NCBI RefSeq assembly: GCF_000384295.1
Contig: NZ_KB913037.1
Location: 6,010,822 to 6,074,821, forward strand
Length of the DNA: 64,000 bases
Direction of reading: 5' to 3'
DNA from: Amycolatopsis balhimycina FH 1894
Lineage (GTDB): Bacteria; Actinomycetota; Actinomycetes; Mycobacteriales; Pseudonocardiaceae
Shown: one piece after another, positions 1 to 9,491 of the stretch
Position numbering within the stretch: position 1 is the first letter of the stretch
Layout: each line of letters starts with the position of its first letter
Notes under the pieces: model-generated
Database searches by the model: none
What the model was told of the DNA's origin: nothing
The model's input: only the letters and a program-made list of their open reading frames with translations
Position numbers and translations under genes: made by a program

Positions 1-1
1 G

Positions 2-619
2 CCGGTGCCGCGCCGGCGGCAGCTCGCGCGGTTCCTGCTGAAGCACCCGATCTCCTCGGCGCGGATGCTCAACGGCTACCGCTGGAGCGAGCGCACGGTG
101 ATCCTGCTGGTGATGCAGAGCCTCGACAACTCGATCACCACGTACACGCGGCGCGGCCTCTTCGGCCGGCGCAAGTACACGTCGAAGCAGGGCCACGGCG
201 AGCCGAACCCGAGTTTCATCCCGGCCGGGCACGAGGCGAACGTCCGCGCCGCCGAGCACATCGGCGGCATCGCCGGCGGCACCTGGGGCGAGATCTTCGA
301 CATCCCGCTGACCGCGCACTTCATCGGCGGCGTCCCGATCGGCGCCACGGACGGCGAAGGCGTCATCGACCCGTACCACCGCGTGTTCGGCTACCCCGGG
401 CTGTCCGTCGTGGACGGCGCGGCGATCACCGCGAACCTCGGCGTGAACCCGTCGCTGACCATCGCGGCCCAGGCCGAGCGCGCGTTCTCCTTCTGGCCCA
501 ACAAGGGGGAGGCGGACCCGCGGCCACCGCAGGACGCGCCCTACGCCCGCCTGGAGCCGGTGACGCCGAAGAACCCGGCCGTTCCCGCGGAGGCCCCCGC
601 CGCTCTGCGGCGGTCCTAG
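2..619 (+). CDS. GMC-family FAD oxidoreductase, C-terminal part (ChoD-like)
   Basis: This is the 3' end of a gene whose start lies outside the window; the reading frame is open to the left edge. The visible ~205 residues match the C-terminal domain of glucose-methanol-choline oxidoreductases. The motif LTAHFIGGVPIG carries the active-site-type histidine, and VVDGAAITANLGVNPSLTI is the conserved FAD-contacting C-terminal signature. The end AERAFSFWPNKGEADPRP closely resembles, from memory, mycobacterial ChoD (Rv3409c). A cytosolic or peripheral sterol/alcohol oxidoreductase role is inferred from the family; the substrate cannot be read from this fragment. The Pro/Ala-rich tail after about residue 175 is probably not catalytic. 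Its position a few kb before guaA fits the choD-guaA neighbourhood of mycobacteria. Confidence 0.85.
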   Translation, partial: PVPRRRQLARFLLKHPISSARMLNGYRWSERTVILLVMQSLDNSITTYTRRGLFGRRKYTSKQGHGEPNPSFIPAGHEANVRAAEHIGGIAGGTWGEIFDIPLTAHFIGGVPIGATDGEGVIDPYHRVFGYPGLSVVDGAAITANLGVNPSLTIAAQAERAFSFWPNKGEADPRPPQDAPYARLEPVTPKNPAVPAEAPAALRRS

Positions 620-622
620 ACT
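617..622 (+). promoter_or_regulatory. -10 box TAGACT for a leaderless start at 629
   Basis: TAGACT lies 6 nt before a GTG at 629, overlapping the stop codon of the preceding gene. The string TAGACTCGGG followed by a start codon recurs at 52617, where the spacing is identical. This spacing predicts transcription starting on or next to the start codon. Confidence 0.4.
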
Positions 623-628
623 CGGGCC

Positions 629-847
629 GTGACGGCATCCGAGAAGGCGCATGCGCTGCTCGACGGGATCAGGTCACCGGGGCCGTCGTGGCGCGGATGC
701 GGCTGTCCGAGCTGGCCATCCACCTCGCCGACCTCGACCTCGACGGCGGCGGTCGGCTCCGCCCGGTGTCCGCCTCGCGCCCGCTCTACACTGGGCGTTC
801 CCCGGCGCGAGGAGTCCGATGTGGACAGCATGAGCAGGCAGGGCTGA
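629..847 (+). CDS. small hypothetical protein, possibly frameshifted
   Basis: A 72-codon frame starts with GTG six bases after a TAGACT -10 box and ends three bases before the next gene, which favours a real, leaderless, operon-leading gene. The first residues (MTASEKAHALLDGIR) look like protein. The middle of the frame becomes Ser/Pro/Thr-rich and unconvincing, whereas another forward frame over about 673-770 reads VTGAVVARMRLSELAIHLA, which looks far more like a folded helix. The end (DVDSMSRQG) returns to the first frame. This pattern suggests two compensating indels or a sequencing error. I recognise no family, and the assignment is tentative. Confidence 0.35.
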   Translation: MTASEKAHALLDGIRSPGPSWRGCGCPSWPSTSPTSTSTAAVGSARCPPRARSTLGVPRREESDVDSMSRQG

Positions 848-850
848 GCC

Positions 851-2371
851 GTGGCCGAGCAACCCGCCGGAGAGCCGCACGTCCACCACCATGTGGACGT
901 GGACAGGCGGACGTTCCTGCGGCTCGCGGGTGTTTCGGCGGCCGGTGCCGTCGCCGCCGCGTGCGCGCCGGACGGCTCCCCGGCGCCGGTCGCGTCGACC
1001 GGCCCGACCGCGCCGCCGGCGTCCGGCGCGCCCACCAGCCGGCTGCCCACCGGGCCGCCGAACTGGGACGATCTGCGCAGCCAGCTGACCGGTGACCTGC
1101 TGCGCCCGGGCACCGACGGCTACGACATCGCCAAGCTCGCGTTCAACCCGGCCTTCGACAACAACAACCCGGTCGCCGTCGCGACGGCGTCCAACGTCCA
1201 GGACGTCCAGGCCTGCCTCCGGGCCGCCGCCGGGCGCGTGACCCTCGCCGCGCGCAGCGGCGGCCACAGCTACGCCGGCTACTCGGTGCCGCAAGGCGGC
1301 CTGGTGATCGACCTCGCGGCGTTGAACAAGATCGAGGTCGCGGGCGGCAAGGCCGTGATCGGCGCCGGCGCGAAGCTGAAGGACGTCTACGCCGCGCTGG
1401 GGCGGGCCGGGCGCGCGCTGCCCGCCGGGTCCTGCCCGACGGTCGGGATCGCCGGGCTGACCCTCGGCGGCGGCATCGGCGTGCTCGCCCGCAACTACGG
1501 CCTGACCTGCGACCACCTGAGGTCCGCACAGGTCGTCACGGCCGACGGCCGGAAGCTCACCGCGTCCGCGGACTCCGAGCCGGACCTGTACTGGGCCCTG
1601 CGCGGCGGGGGCGGCGGCAACTTCGGCATTGTGACCGAGTTCACCTTCGACACCGATCCGGCGCCGGACCTGACGGTGTTCACGCTGCGCTTCCCGGCCG
1701 GGGCCGCGGCCGGCGTGCTCACCGCGTGGCAGCAGTGGATCGCCGCGATGCCGCGGGAGCTCTGGGCGAACCTGGTGCTCTCGGGCGGTTCGCCGGTGCA
1801 GTGCCGCGTCAGCGGGTGCTACGTCGGCGGGGCCGCCGGGCTGAACACGCTGCTCAACAACCTGATCACGAACTCGGGTGCGCGGCCGGCGCAGCGCACC
1901 GTGCGCAGCCTGGACTACCTCGGCGCGATGAAGTTCTTCGAGGGCGGTTCGGACCGGCAGGCGTTCGTGGGGTCGTCGCGGATCATCACGACCCCGGTCG
2001 ACGCCGAGAAGGTCGTCGCGCTCGCCGACGGCCGCACCGGCACCGACCTGCTGATCGACAGTCTCGGCGGCAAGGTCGCCGAACCGGCGAAGGACGCGAC
2101 GGCGTTCTGGCACCGCGACGCGCTGGCGAGCGTGCAGGTCTACGCCGACGCGACGGCGAAGGACCGCGACAAGGCGGTCGGGTCGGTCGCCGAGGTCGTC
2201 GCGGGCCTCGCCGCGGCCGGCGCGGGCGGCGGGTACGTCAACTACATCGACCCGGCCCTGCCCGACTGGAAGGCCGCCTACTACGGCGACAACTCGAAGC
2301 GGCTGCAGGACGTCGCCAAGAAGTACGACCCCTTCAACGTCTTCCGGTTCGGGCAGGGCGTCATCAGTTAG
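851..2371 (+). CDS. Tat-exported FAD-binding (BBE-type) oxidoreductase, predicted lipoprotein
   Basis: The 506-residue protein starts with GTG. Residues ~19-42 form a twin-arginine signal (RRTFLRLAG followed by an Ala-rich stretch) ending in VAAAC, so it may be a Tat-dependent lipoprotein held outside the membrane. The PCMH-type FAD domain spans roughly 85-260, and the berberine-bridge C-terminal motif (NYIDP...YYGDN...KYDPFNVFRF) is complete. His139 in RSGGHS and Cys195 in SCPTVG sit where bicovalent flavin enzymes attach FAD by both residues, so two covalent links are predicted. Such enzymes oxidise sugars, alkaloids or aromatic alcohols with oxygen; the substrate here is unknown. It follows the small frame at 629 by 3 bp. 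Confidence 0.85.
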   Translation: MAEQPAGEPHVHHHVDVDRRTFLRLAGVSAAGAVAAACAPDGSPAPVASTGPTAPPASGAPTSRLPTGPPNWDDLRSQLTGDLLRPGTDGYDIAKLAFNPAFDNNNPVAVATASNVQDVQACLRAAAGRVTLAARSGGHSYAGYSVPQGGLVIDLAALNKIEVAGGKAVIGAGAKLKDVYAALGRAGRALPAGSCPTVGIAGLTLGGGIGVLARNYGLTCDHLRSAQVVTADGRKLTASADSEPDLYWALRGGGGGNFGIVTEFTFDTDPAPDLTVFTLRFPAGAAAGVLTAWQQWIAAMPRELWANLVLSGGSPVQCRVSGCYVGGAAGLNTLLNNLITNSGARPAQRTVRSLDYLGAMKFFEGGSDRQAFVGSSRIITTPVDAEKVVALADGRTGTDLLIDSLGGKVAEPAKDATAFWHRDALASVQVYADATAKDRDKAVGSVAEVVAGLAAAGAGGGYVNYIDPALPDWKAAYYGDNSKRLQDVAKKYDPFNVFRFGQGVIS

Positions 2372-2381
2372 CGGTCATCGG

Positions 2382-3836
2382 TCAGAGGTCGATGCCGGTG
2401 AAGACCGTGACGCGTTCCTCCGTCAGGTCGTGCATCGCGGCCAGGACGCCTTCGCGGCCGACGCCGGAGCCCTTGACGCCGCCGTAGGGCATCTGGTCGG
2501 CGCGGTAGGACGGCACGTCGCCGATGATCACGCCGCCCACCTCGAGTTCCGCCGACGCGTGGAAGGCCAGCTGGACGTCGGTGGTGAAGACGCCGGCCTG
2601 CAGCCCGTACGCGGATTCGTTGACCGAGCGGAACGCTTCGTCGACACCGTCCACAACGGACACCGCGAGGACCGGGCCGAAGATCTCCTCGTTCCAGGCC
2701 TTGGTGTCCGCCGGGACGTCGGTCAGCAGGGTCGGGGCGACGGTCGCGCCCTCGCGCGTGCCGCCGGTGAGCACCTTCGCGCCCGCGACGACAGCCTCGT
2801 CGACCCACGCGACGATCCGTTCGGCGGCGGCTTCGTCGACCACCGGGCCGACGTCGGTGTTGCGGTCGTACGGGTCGCCGGTCCGCTGCGCCTCGACGGC
2901 TTCCAGCAGCGCGGGCACGAACTCCTCGGCCACGGCGGCGTCCACGATCACCCGCTGCACCGCGATGCACGACTGGCCGGCCTGGTAGTTGCCGAAGGTG
3001 GCGATCCGGTGCGCGGCGCCTTCGGGGTCGGGCCAGTCGCGCAGCACGACGGCCGCCGCGTTGCCACCGAGCTCGAGCACGACGTGCTTGCGCGGCGCGG
3101 CGTCCTTGAGCGACCAGCCGACCGGGCCGGAGCCGGTGAACGACACGACGGGCAGCCGCGGGTCGGCGACGAGCGCCCGCGTCTCTTCGTTTCCCAGCGG
3201 CAGCACGGAGAACGCGCCTTCCGGCAGGTCCGTCTCGGCCAGGAGCTCGCCGAGGACCAAGGCCGACAACGGCGTCCGCGGCGCGGGCTTGACGATGATC
3301 GGCGCGCCGATCGCCAGCGACGGCGCGACCTTGTGCGCGACCAGGTTGAGCGGGAAGTTGAACGGCGCGATGCCGAGCACCGGCCCGCGCGGGACGCGGC
3401 GGGTCAGCGCCAGCCGCGCCTCACCCGCGGGGTCGGTGTCGAGGCGCTGGACGTCGCCGGTGAAGCGGCGGGCTTCTTCGGCGGCGATGCGGAACACCGA
3501 CACCGCGCGCTTCACCTCGGCTTCGGCCCATTTGAGCGGTTTGCCGTTCTCGGCGGTGATCACCTCGGCGATCTCCTCGGCGCGCGCGGCGAGCCCGCGG
3601 GAGACGTGGTCGAGCGCCCCCGCGCGGACGTGCGCGGGAGTGCGCCGGAACTCCCTGGCGACGGCCGCCGCGGCGGCGACCGCGCGTTCGACCTGCTCCG
3701 GCCCGGGCACGGCGACCGTGGCGACCTCGCTGCCGTCGTACGGGTGGTGCACGACGAGGGTGGTGGCGCCCGGCTCGGGGCGGCCGGCGATCCAGGCGGG
3801 CCGCGGCTCGGGGGTGATCATGTCCATGTGCACCAA
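2382..3836 (-). CDS. NAD(P)-dependent aldehyde dehydrogenase
   Basis: The 484-residue protein has the full aldehyde dehydrogenase fold. The cofactor region PFNFPLNLVAHKVAPSL is followed by VVSFTGSG, the general-base glutamate in VVLELGGN, the catalytic cysteine in YQAGQSC near residue 280, and EEIFGPV near the C terminus. Length is normal for the family. The annotated start (3836) could be replaced by ATGs at 3827 or 3821. It lies 46 bp behind the zinc alcohol dehydrogenase on the same strand, so the pair probably oxidises an alcohol to the aldehyde and then to the acid. The substrate is not evident. It faces the flavin oxidase gene tail-to-tail with only 10 bp between stops. Confidence 0.9.
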   Translation of the reverse strand: MVHMDMITPEPRPAWIAGRPEPGATTLVVHHPYDGSEVATVAVPGPEQVERAVAAAAAVAREFRRTPAHVRAGALDHVSRGLAARAEEIAEVITAENGKPLKWAEAEVKRAVSVFRIAAEEARRFTGDVQRLDTDPAGEARLALTRRVPRGPVLGIAPFNFPLNLVAHKVAPSLAIGAPIIVKPAPRTPLSALVLGELLAETDLPEGAFSVLPLGNEETRALVADPRLPVVSFTGSGPVGWSLKDAAPRKHVVLELGGNAAAVVLRDWPDPEGAAHRIATFGNYQAGQSCIAVQRVIVDAAVAEEFVPALLEAVEAQRTGDPYDRNTDVGPVVDEAAAERIVAWVDEAVVAGAKVLTGGTREGATVAPTLLTDVPADTKAWNEEIFGPVLAVSVVDGVDEAFRSVNESAYGLQAGVFTTDVQLAFHASAELEVGGVIIGDVPSYRADQMPYGGVKGSGVGREGVLAAMHDLTEERVTVFTGIDL

Positions 3837-3882
3837 CGTAATCCGGGTGGGGGTGCGGCCGGCGGACCCCCACCCGGACGGG

Positions 3883-4917
3883 TCACGGCTTGATGAGCAC
3901 TTTCAGCGCTTCGCGGTCCGCCATCGCGCGGTAGCCGTCGGGCACGCCTTCGACGTCGATGGTCCGGTCGAAGACCTTGCCGGGCTGGTACTTGCCGTCG
4001 AGGACGTCCGGCAGCAGCTCCGGGATGTAGTGCCGGGCCGGGGCGACGCCGCCGGTGACGGTGATGTTGCGCCGGAACACGCCCACGCCGATCGGCCCGT
4101 CCTCGTACTGCGGCAGGCCGACCCGGCTGACGGCCCCACCCGCGCGCACGACCCCGATCCCCATCTCGAACGCGCCCTTCGTGCCGACGCACTCCAGAAC
4201 GGCGTGCGTGCCGCGGCCGTTCGTCAGCTCGCGCACCCTCTCGATGCCTTCGTCGCCGCGCTCGGCGACGACGTCGGTCGCCCCGAACTCACGGCCGAGG
4301 TCGGTGCGCGCCCGGTGGCGTCCCATCAGGACGATCCGGTCGGCGCCGAGGCGCTTCGCGGCGAGGACGGCGGAGAGGCCGACCGCGCCGTCGCCGATCA
4401 CGGTGACGTTCTGGCCCTGGCTCACCCGCGCCTTCACCGCGGCGTGGTGGCCGGTGGAGAACACGTCCGAAAGCGTCAGCATCGACGCGAGCAGGTCATC
4501 GTCTTCGGTGTGCGGCAGCTTGACGAGCGTGCCGTCGGCCTGCGGCACCCGCACGGCCTCGCCCTGGCCACCGTCGACGCCCTTCGCACCCCAGCCACCG
4601 CCGTGCAGGCAAGACGTCTGGAGCCCTTCGCGGCAGAACTCGCAGGTGTTGTCGGACCAGACGAACGGCGCGACCGCGAGGTCGCCCTTCTTGACGCTGG
4701 TGACCTCGGCGCCGGTTTCCTCGACGACGCCGAGGAACTCGTGTCCGATGCGGCGCCCGCGTTCGCTCGGCTTCATGTCGGCGTACGGCCAGAGGTCGCT
4801 CCCGCAGATGCAGGACCGCACCACTCGCAGGACGACGTCGGTCGGCTCGACCAGCTTCGGATCGGGGACGGTTTCCACCCGGACGTCGCCGGCGCCGTAG
4901 ATGACTGTCGCTCGCAT
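3883..4917 (-). CDS. Zinc-dependent alcohol dehydrogenase (MDR family)
   Basis: The chosen ATG at 4917 (MRATVIYGAG) has an AAGG-type ribosome site about 7 nt upstream and gives 344 residues; the much longer open frame upstream is not coding. The N-terminal GroES-like domain holds the catalytic zinc motif CICGSD and GHEFLG. The Rossmann motif is VIGDGAVGLSAVLAAK. The structural-zinc lobe reads SDNTCEFCREGLQTSC, so three cysteines are present and the usual first cysteine is aspartate; this DNTCEFC version is known in actinobacterial MDR enzymes and Asp can ligate zinc. The protein is related to threonine and formaldehyde dehydrogenases. It is first in a probable operon with the aldehyde dehydrogenase. 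Confidence 0.9.
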   Translation of the reverse strand: MRATVIYGAGDVRVETVPDPKLVEPTDVVLRVVRSCICGSDLWPYADMKPSERGRRIGHEFLGVVEETGAEVTSVKKGDLAVAPFVWSDNTCEFCREGLQTSCLHGGGWGAKGVDGGQGEAVRVPQADGTLVKLPHTEDDDLLASMLTLSDVFSTGHHAAVKARVSQGQNVTVIGDGAVGLSAVLAAKRLGADRIVLMGRHRARTDLGREFGATDVVAERGDEGIERVRELTNGRGTHAVLECVGTKGAFEMGIGVVRAGGAVSRVGLPQYEDGPIGVGVFRRNITVTGGVAPARHYIPELLPDVLDGKYQPGKVFDRTIDVEGVPDGYRAMADREALKVLIKP

Positions 4918-4989
4918 GCAATGCCTTCCCGTGGAGGTTCGTGACAAACGTCGGGGTACGGCGGCGGTGTCGCGCCTAGATTCTCCGTC

Positions 4990-5595
4990 ATGACCAGGCC
5001 GATCGCAGCCCGCAACCCGTTCGGGGCACTCGCCACGGGACCACGCCGCCCCGTGCTGACGGCCGCGGTGTTCGCCGTGACGCTGGCGTGCGGGATCGCG
5101 CAGCTGGCGCACCGGCCACTGTACGACGCGGTCGTCCGCGACGCGGCCCGCATCGACGCGGGCGAGTGGTACCGCCTGGTCACGGGCATGTTCTTCCAGG
5201 ACGGGTGGGTGTTCGGCCTGGTATCCAACCTGCTCTGGCTGGCGGTGTTCGGCACGCTCGCCGAGCGCGTCTTCGGCCGCGCGAAGTGGCTGCTGCTCTA
5301 CTTCGGCTGCGGACTGTTCGGCCAGTTCATGAGCTACGTCTGGCTGAACCCGGTCGGCGCGGGCAACTCGATGTGCGTCGTGGGCCTGATCGGCGCGCTG
5401 GCCGCCGTGGTCATGGTGGCCTCGCGCCGCTACGGAGTCGTGCCGCCGGTGCAGTTCCGGATCATGGCGTTCGCGGTGCCGGTGCTGGCCGTGATCGACA
5501 CTGTGGTGCACGACAACCACGGCCTGCCCGCGCTGCTCGGCCTGGCGCTGGGCTTCCTGCTGCTACCGGCTCCGGTAAAGGTCGCGCAGCAGTAG
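4990..5595 (+). CDS. Rhomboid-family intramembrane serine protease
   Basis: The 201-residue protein has about six hydrophobic segments. GEWYRLVTGMFFQDGW matches the rhomboid GxxYRxxTxxFxH region with Gln/Asp in place of the usual His. NSMCVVGL supplies the candidate catalytic serine in the Gly-X-Ser setting, and NHGLPALLGLALGF supplies the candidate histidine in the last helix. It is at the small end for rhomboids, which cleave transmembrane substrates inside the lipid bilayer. Its 3' end overlaps the convergent DinB gene by 33 bp. The dehydrogenase operon runs divergently from about 70 bp upstream. Proteolytic activity is inferred from the motif pair. Confidence 0.75.
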   Translation: MTRPIAARNPFGALATGPRRPVLTAAVFAVTLACGIAQLAHRPLYDAVVRDAARIDAGEWYRLVTGMFFQDGWVFGLVSNLLWLAVFGTLAERVFGRAKWLLLYFGCGLFGQFMSYVWLNPVGAGNSMCVVGLIGALAAVVMVASRRYGVVPPVQFRIMAFAVPVLAVIDTVVHDNHGLPALLGLALGFLLLPAPVKVAQQ

Positions 5596-6108
5596 GACCT
5601 CGGCGCAGTGGTGGATCATCTCGCGGTGGATGTGCAGCACCAGCGTGGCCATCGGGTACTCCGCGTACGGCCCCTCCGCCGGTCCGCACGGCCGCGCCAG
5701 GGCTTCCTCGTCGAGGCCTTGGACGCCCGCGACCCACTGCGCGTACAGCTTGTCGAGTTCCGACAGCGCTTCGGCGGCCGTCCCGGGGTAAGGGTAGGTG
5801 TCGTAGCCGATCGGCTCGCCGCCGAAGTGGGACCCGATCCGCGCGCCCAGCACCCCGACCAGGATGTGGCCGAGCCGCCAGGCGATCGTCGTCACCGGTG
5901 GCGGTGCCGGCTCCGGGAAGGCGAAGTCGATGGTGAACGGGCCCGTCCCGGGTTCGTCGTCCGACTTCCGCGGACGCACGGTCCAGCAGCCCGCGACCGG
6001 CTCCCACAGGTACTCGTCGTCGGTCAGCCCCTCGAGCTTCGGGCGCGTGTGCACCTTCCAGTGGAAGTCGAGCTGGTCGGTCAGTTCCTTCGTCCAGTTC
6101 ACAGCCAT
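5563..6108 (-). CDS. DinB-family protein
   Basis: The 181-residue protein starts at MAVNWTKEL (ATG 6108); the longer frame upstream is not supported. The all-alpha DinB-like four-helix bundle is seen in DQLDFHWKV near the start, [12 protein letters not shown] in the middle and [14 protein letters not shown] near the end, which offers the histidines of the expected metal site. DinB proteins act as divalent-metal-dependent thiol transferases or detoxification enzymes, often using mycothiol in actinobacteria. That role is inferred here. The 3' end overlaps the rhomboid gene on the other strand by 33 bp. Confidence 0.8.
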   Translation of the reverse strand: MAVNWTKELTDQLDFHWKVHTRPKLEGLTDDEYLWEPVAGCWTVRPRKSDDEPGTGPFTIDFAFPEPAPPPVTTIAWRLGHILVGVLGARIGSHFGGEPIGYDTYPYPGTAAEALSELDKLYAQWVAGVQGLDEEALARPCGPAEGPYAEYPMATLVLHIHREMIHHCAEVLLLRDLYRSR

Positions 6109-6217
6109 ACCGCGCACCGTAGGGCGGATCGAGGACAGCACCGGCCCTGAATCCCGGGTGACCCGGCCCACCTGGGACGATGGGTGCCGAAACCCACTGT
6201 TGCCAGGAGGTCGCCAG

Positions 6218-7774
<1,557 letters not shown>

Positions 7775-7791
7775 TCCTCCCGTGAACAGGG

Positions 7792-7825
7792 CTCGAGGCC
7801 CCGGCGTGGGATCCGGGGCCTCGAG
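7792..7825. terminator. Bidirectional hairpin terminator after guaA
   Basis: A perfect 13-bp inverted repeat (CTCGAGGCCCCGG and its complement) with an 8-nt loop sits between the convergent guaA and the small membrane gene ending at 7832. It is followed by GGGCTTTTC on the + strand. Confidence 0.8.
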
Positions 7826-7831
7826 GGCTTT

Positions 7832-8068
7832 TCAGCGGCGGCGCTTGCCGAACGACGCGCCGAGGAGCAGCAGCCCCACGAACACCGCGCCGCCGGCGAC
7901 GACCCAGCGGAAGTCGAACTGCGGCAGCCAGCTCGCGCCGTCCGAGAGGACGTAGGCCGACACCAGCAGCGTCGCCACCCCGACGATCAGGGTGAAGACG
8001 TCCACGCCGTGCTTGGCGGGCTGGGTTTCCGCCGGGTTGTCGTAGGCGTAAGGGTTCTGGTCAGCCAC
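7832..8068 (-). CDS. Small two-helix membrane protein downstream of PspC gene
   Basis: The 78-residue protein has a polar N terminus (~20 residues), two transmembrane helices (about 25-42 and 55-72) and a basic end GKRRR. It starts with GTG at 8068, and GTGGCTGA overlaps the stop of the upstream PspC/LiaF-like gene by 8 bp, so translation is probably coupled. Its place in the operon suggests a role in the same envelope-stress module. I recognise no domain. Confidence 0.75.
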   Translation of the reverse strand: MADQNPYAYDNPAETQPAKHGVDVFTLIVGVATLLVSAYVLSDGASWLPQFDFRWVVAGGAVFVGLLLLGASFGKRRR

Positions 8069-9356
8069 GCTGCACCTCCACGTTGCCCACCCTGTTCGAC
8101 ACGTGCAGGGTGATCTTCTGGCCGCCGACGCCGTCGGTGCCGGTGTCCGTCCCGGTCAGCGCTTCCTGGCTGACGCCGTTCGCGGACTGGGTGAAGCACG
8201 ACGTGTCGCCGGCGCCGGTGCGGCAGTCGAAGGTGACGTCCGCCGTCTCCGGCACGGTGATCGTGGTGTTGCCCGCGCCGTTGCTCACGGTCGTCGAGTA
8301 GGGCGCCCCGGGGGGCAGCTTGCTCAGGTCGAGGTCGATGTCGCCCGCCGCGTGCTGGTAGAGCGGCTTCACGTCGGCCACCGTGTGCAGGGTCGGCCGG
8401 AGATCGCCGACGCCGCCGCGGAAGTCGAGGTCCTGGAACGGCGCCGTGGTCAGCACCATCCCGGCGATCGACAGCGGCACCGCGAGCCCGATCAGGCCGC
8501 GCCCGCCGCCGGCGAACGCGCCGGTGACCAGGCCGATCCCGACCACGCCGAGGACCAGGCCGATGATGTGCTGCGCGGAGAACCAGCCGGCGCCGTTGAG
8601 GTTCGCCAGCACGCCGGCGCCGGCGGTCACCACGGCGATCGCGAACATCGCCGAGCCCACCTTCGACCGCCGTCGCGGCGCCCGGTACGACGGGGGAGGC
8701 GGCGGCGTGGGCCGCGGCTCCTGGACGGGCGGCGCGTCGGGCAGGTCCCAGCCGGCCGGGTCGGCGGCGAGGGGATCCCAGCCCCGTGCCGTCGACGGCG
8801 CCTCGGCGGTGTCGGTCATGGTGAAGGCTCCGTTTCCGGTGAAGTTTCCGGTGAAGTCCTGGTACGACGTCCGCGCGGTGACCGGCGCGGGGCGGTTCTC
8901 GTGGCCGCGGCTGCGGTGCAGCAGGTAGAGCGCGGCGGCGATGAGCGCGAAGCTGATGAGACCGCCGCCGTCGAACCAGGAGCCGGTGAACGAGCCCCCG
9001 ACGCTGATGACGGTGAGCACCAGCAGCACGACGGCGAACGCGGGCGACACCGACGACCGGCCGCGCCCGATCAGGCCTTCGAAGCCGGACACTTCGTCGC
9101 TCTCACCCGGCAGGAACAGCCACCCCAGTAAGTAGAACGGCACCCCGAAGCCGCCGAAGATCGTGGTCACCACCAGCGCGATCCGCACGACGACGGGATC
9201 GATCCCGTACCGGTACCCGATCGCCGCGGCGACGCCGGCCAGCTTCCGCCCGGCGTGCGGCCGCCGCGGCCGGCTGGCCCAGAAGTCCTTGACGGTCTCC
9301 TCGAAGCCGTTCAACGGACTCTGCTTCGGAGCCCGTGTCTCGCTCGCACCACTCAT
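8061..9356 (-). CDS. PspC-domain membrane protein with LiaF/Toast-rack-like C-terminal domain
   Basis: Translation from ATG 9356 (MSGASETRAPK) gives 431 residues; an ATG at 9368 is an alternative, and the long frame farther upstream is antisense to the kinase. Residues ~25-90 form a PspC domain (RKLAGVAAAIGYRYGIDPVVVRI then a hydrophobic hairpin). A further helix, a Pro-rich linker and a cluster of about four helices follow. The last ~110 residues are a beta-rich, Asp/Thr-rich domain (GDIDLDLSKL, VSNGAGNTTITVPE, HVSNRVGNVEV) like the LiaF/Toast-rack fold. Two cysteines in this part could pair outside the membrane. It is divergent from the PspC-histidine kinase with 135 bp between starts, a usual arrangement for sensor and partner. 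Confidence 0.85.
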   Translation of the reverse strand: MSGASETRAPKQSPLNGFEETVKDFWASRPRRPHAGRKLAGVAAAIGYRYGIDPVVVRIALVVTTIFGGFGVPFYLLGWLFLPGESDEVSGFEGLIGRGRSSVSPAFAVVLLVLTVISVGGSFTGSWFDGGGLISFALIAAALYLLHRSRGHENRPAPVTARTSYQDFTGNFTGNGAFTMTDTAEAPSTARGWDPLAADPAGWDLPDAPPVQEPRPTPPPPPSYRAPRRRSKVGSAMFAIAVVTAGAGVLANLNGAGWFSAQHIIGLVLGVVGIGLVTGAFAGGGRGLIGLAVPLSIAGMVLTTAPFQDLDFRGGVGDLRPTLHTVADVKPLYQHAAGDIDLDLSKLPPGAPYSTTVSNGAGNTTITVPETADVTFDCRTGAGDTSCFTQSANGVSQEALTGTDTGTDGVGGQKITLHVSNRVGNVEVQRG

Positions 9357-9491
9357 GAGGAAAAGCATGCGGCACCAGCCGCGGCGCGACATCCGGGATG
9401 GTCCCTGAGGTTTCCCGGACAGGGGCCTGGGCCGGAGCAGCGACTGGTTCAGGGGTTTCCCCGATGGAACCGCGTGCCCGCGCGTGTGACC

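Noticed and set aside
674..2113. 479-aa minus-strand frame opposite the flavin oxidase
   Set aside because: The + strand gene has clear catalytic motifs and a Tat signal; the reverse frame has none.
9255..9491. Longer N terminus for the PspC-histidine kinase
   Set aside because: This part overlaps the start of the divergent PspC gene and reads as unstructured Arg/Pro-rich sequence; ATG 9492 is the family-like start.
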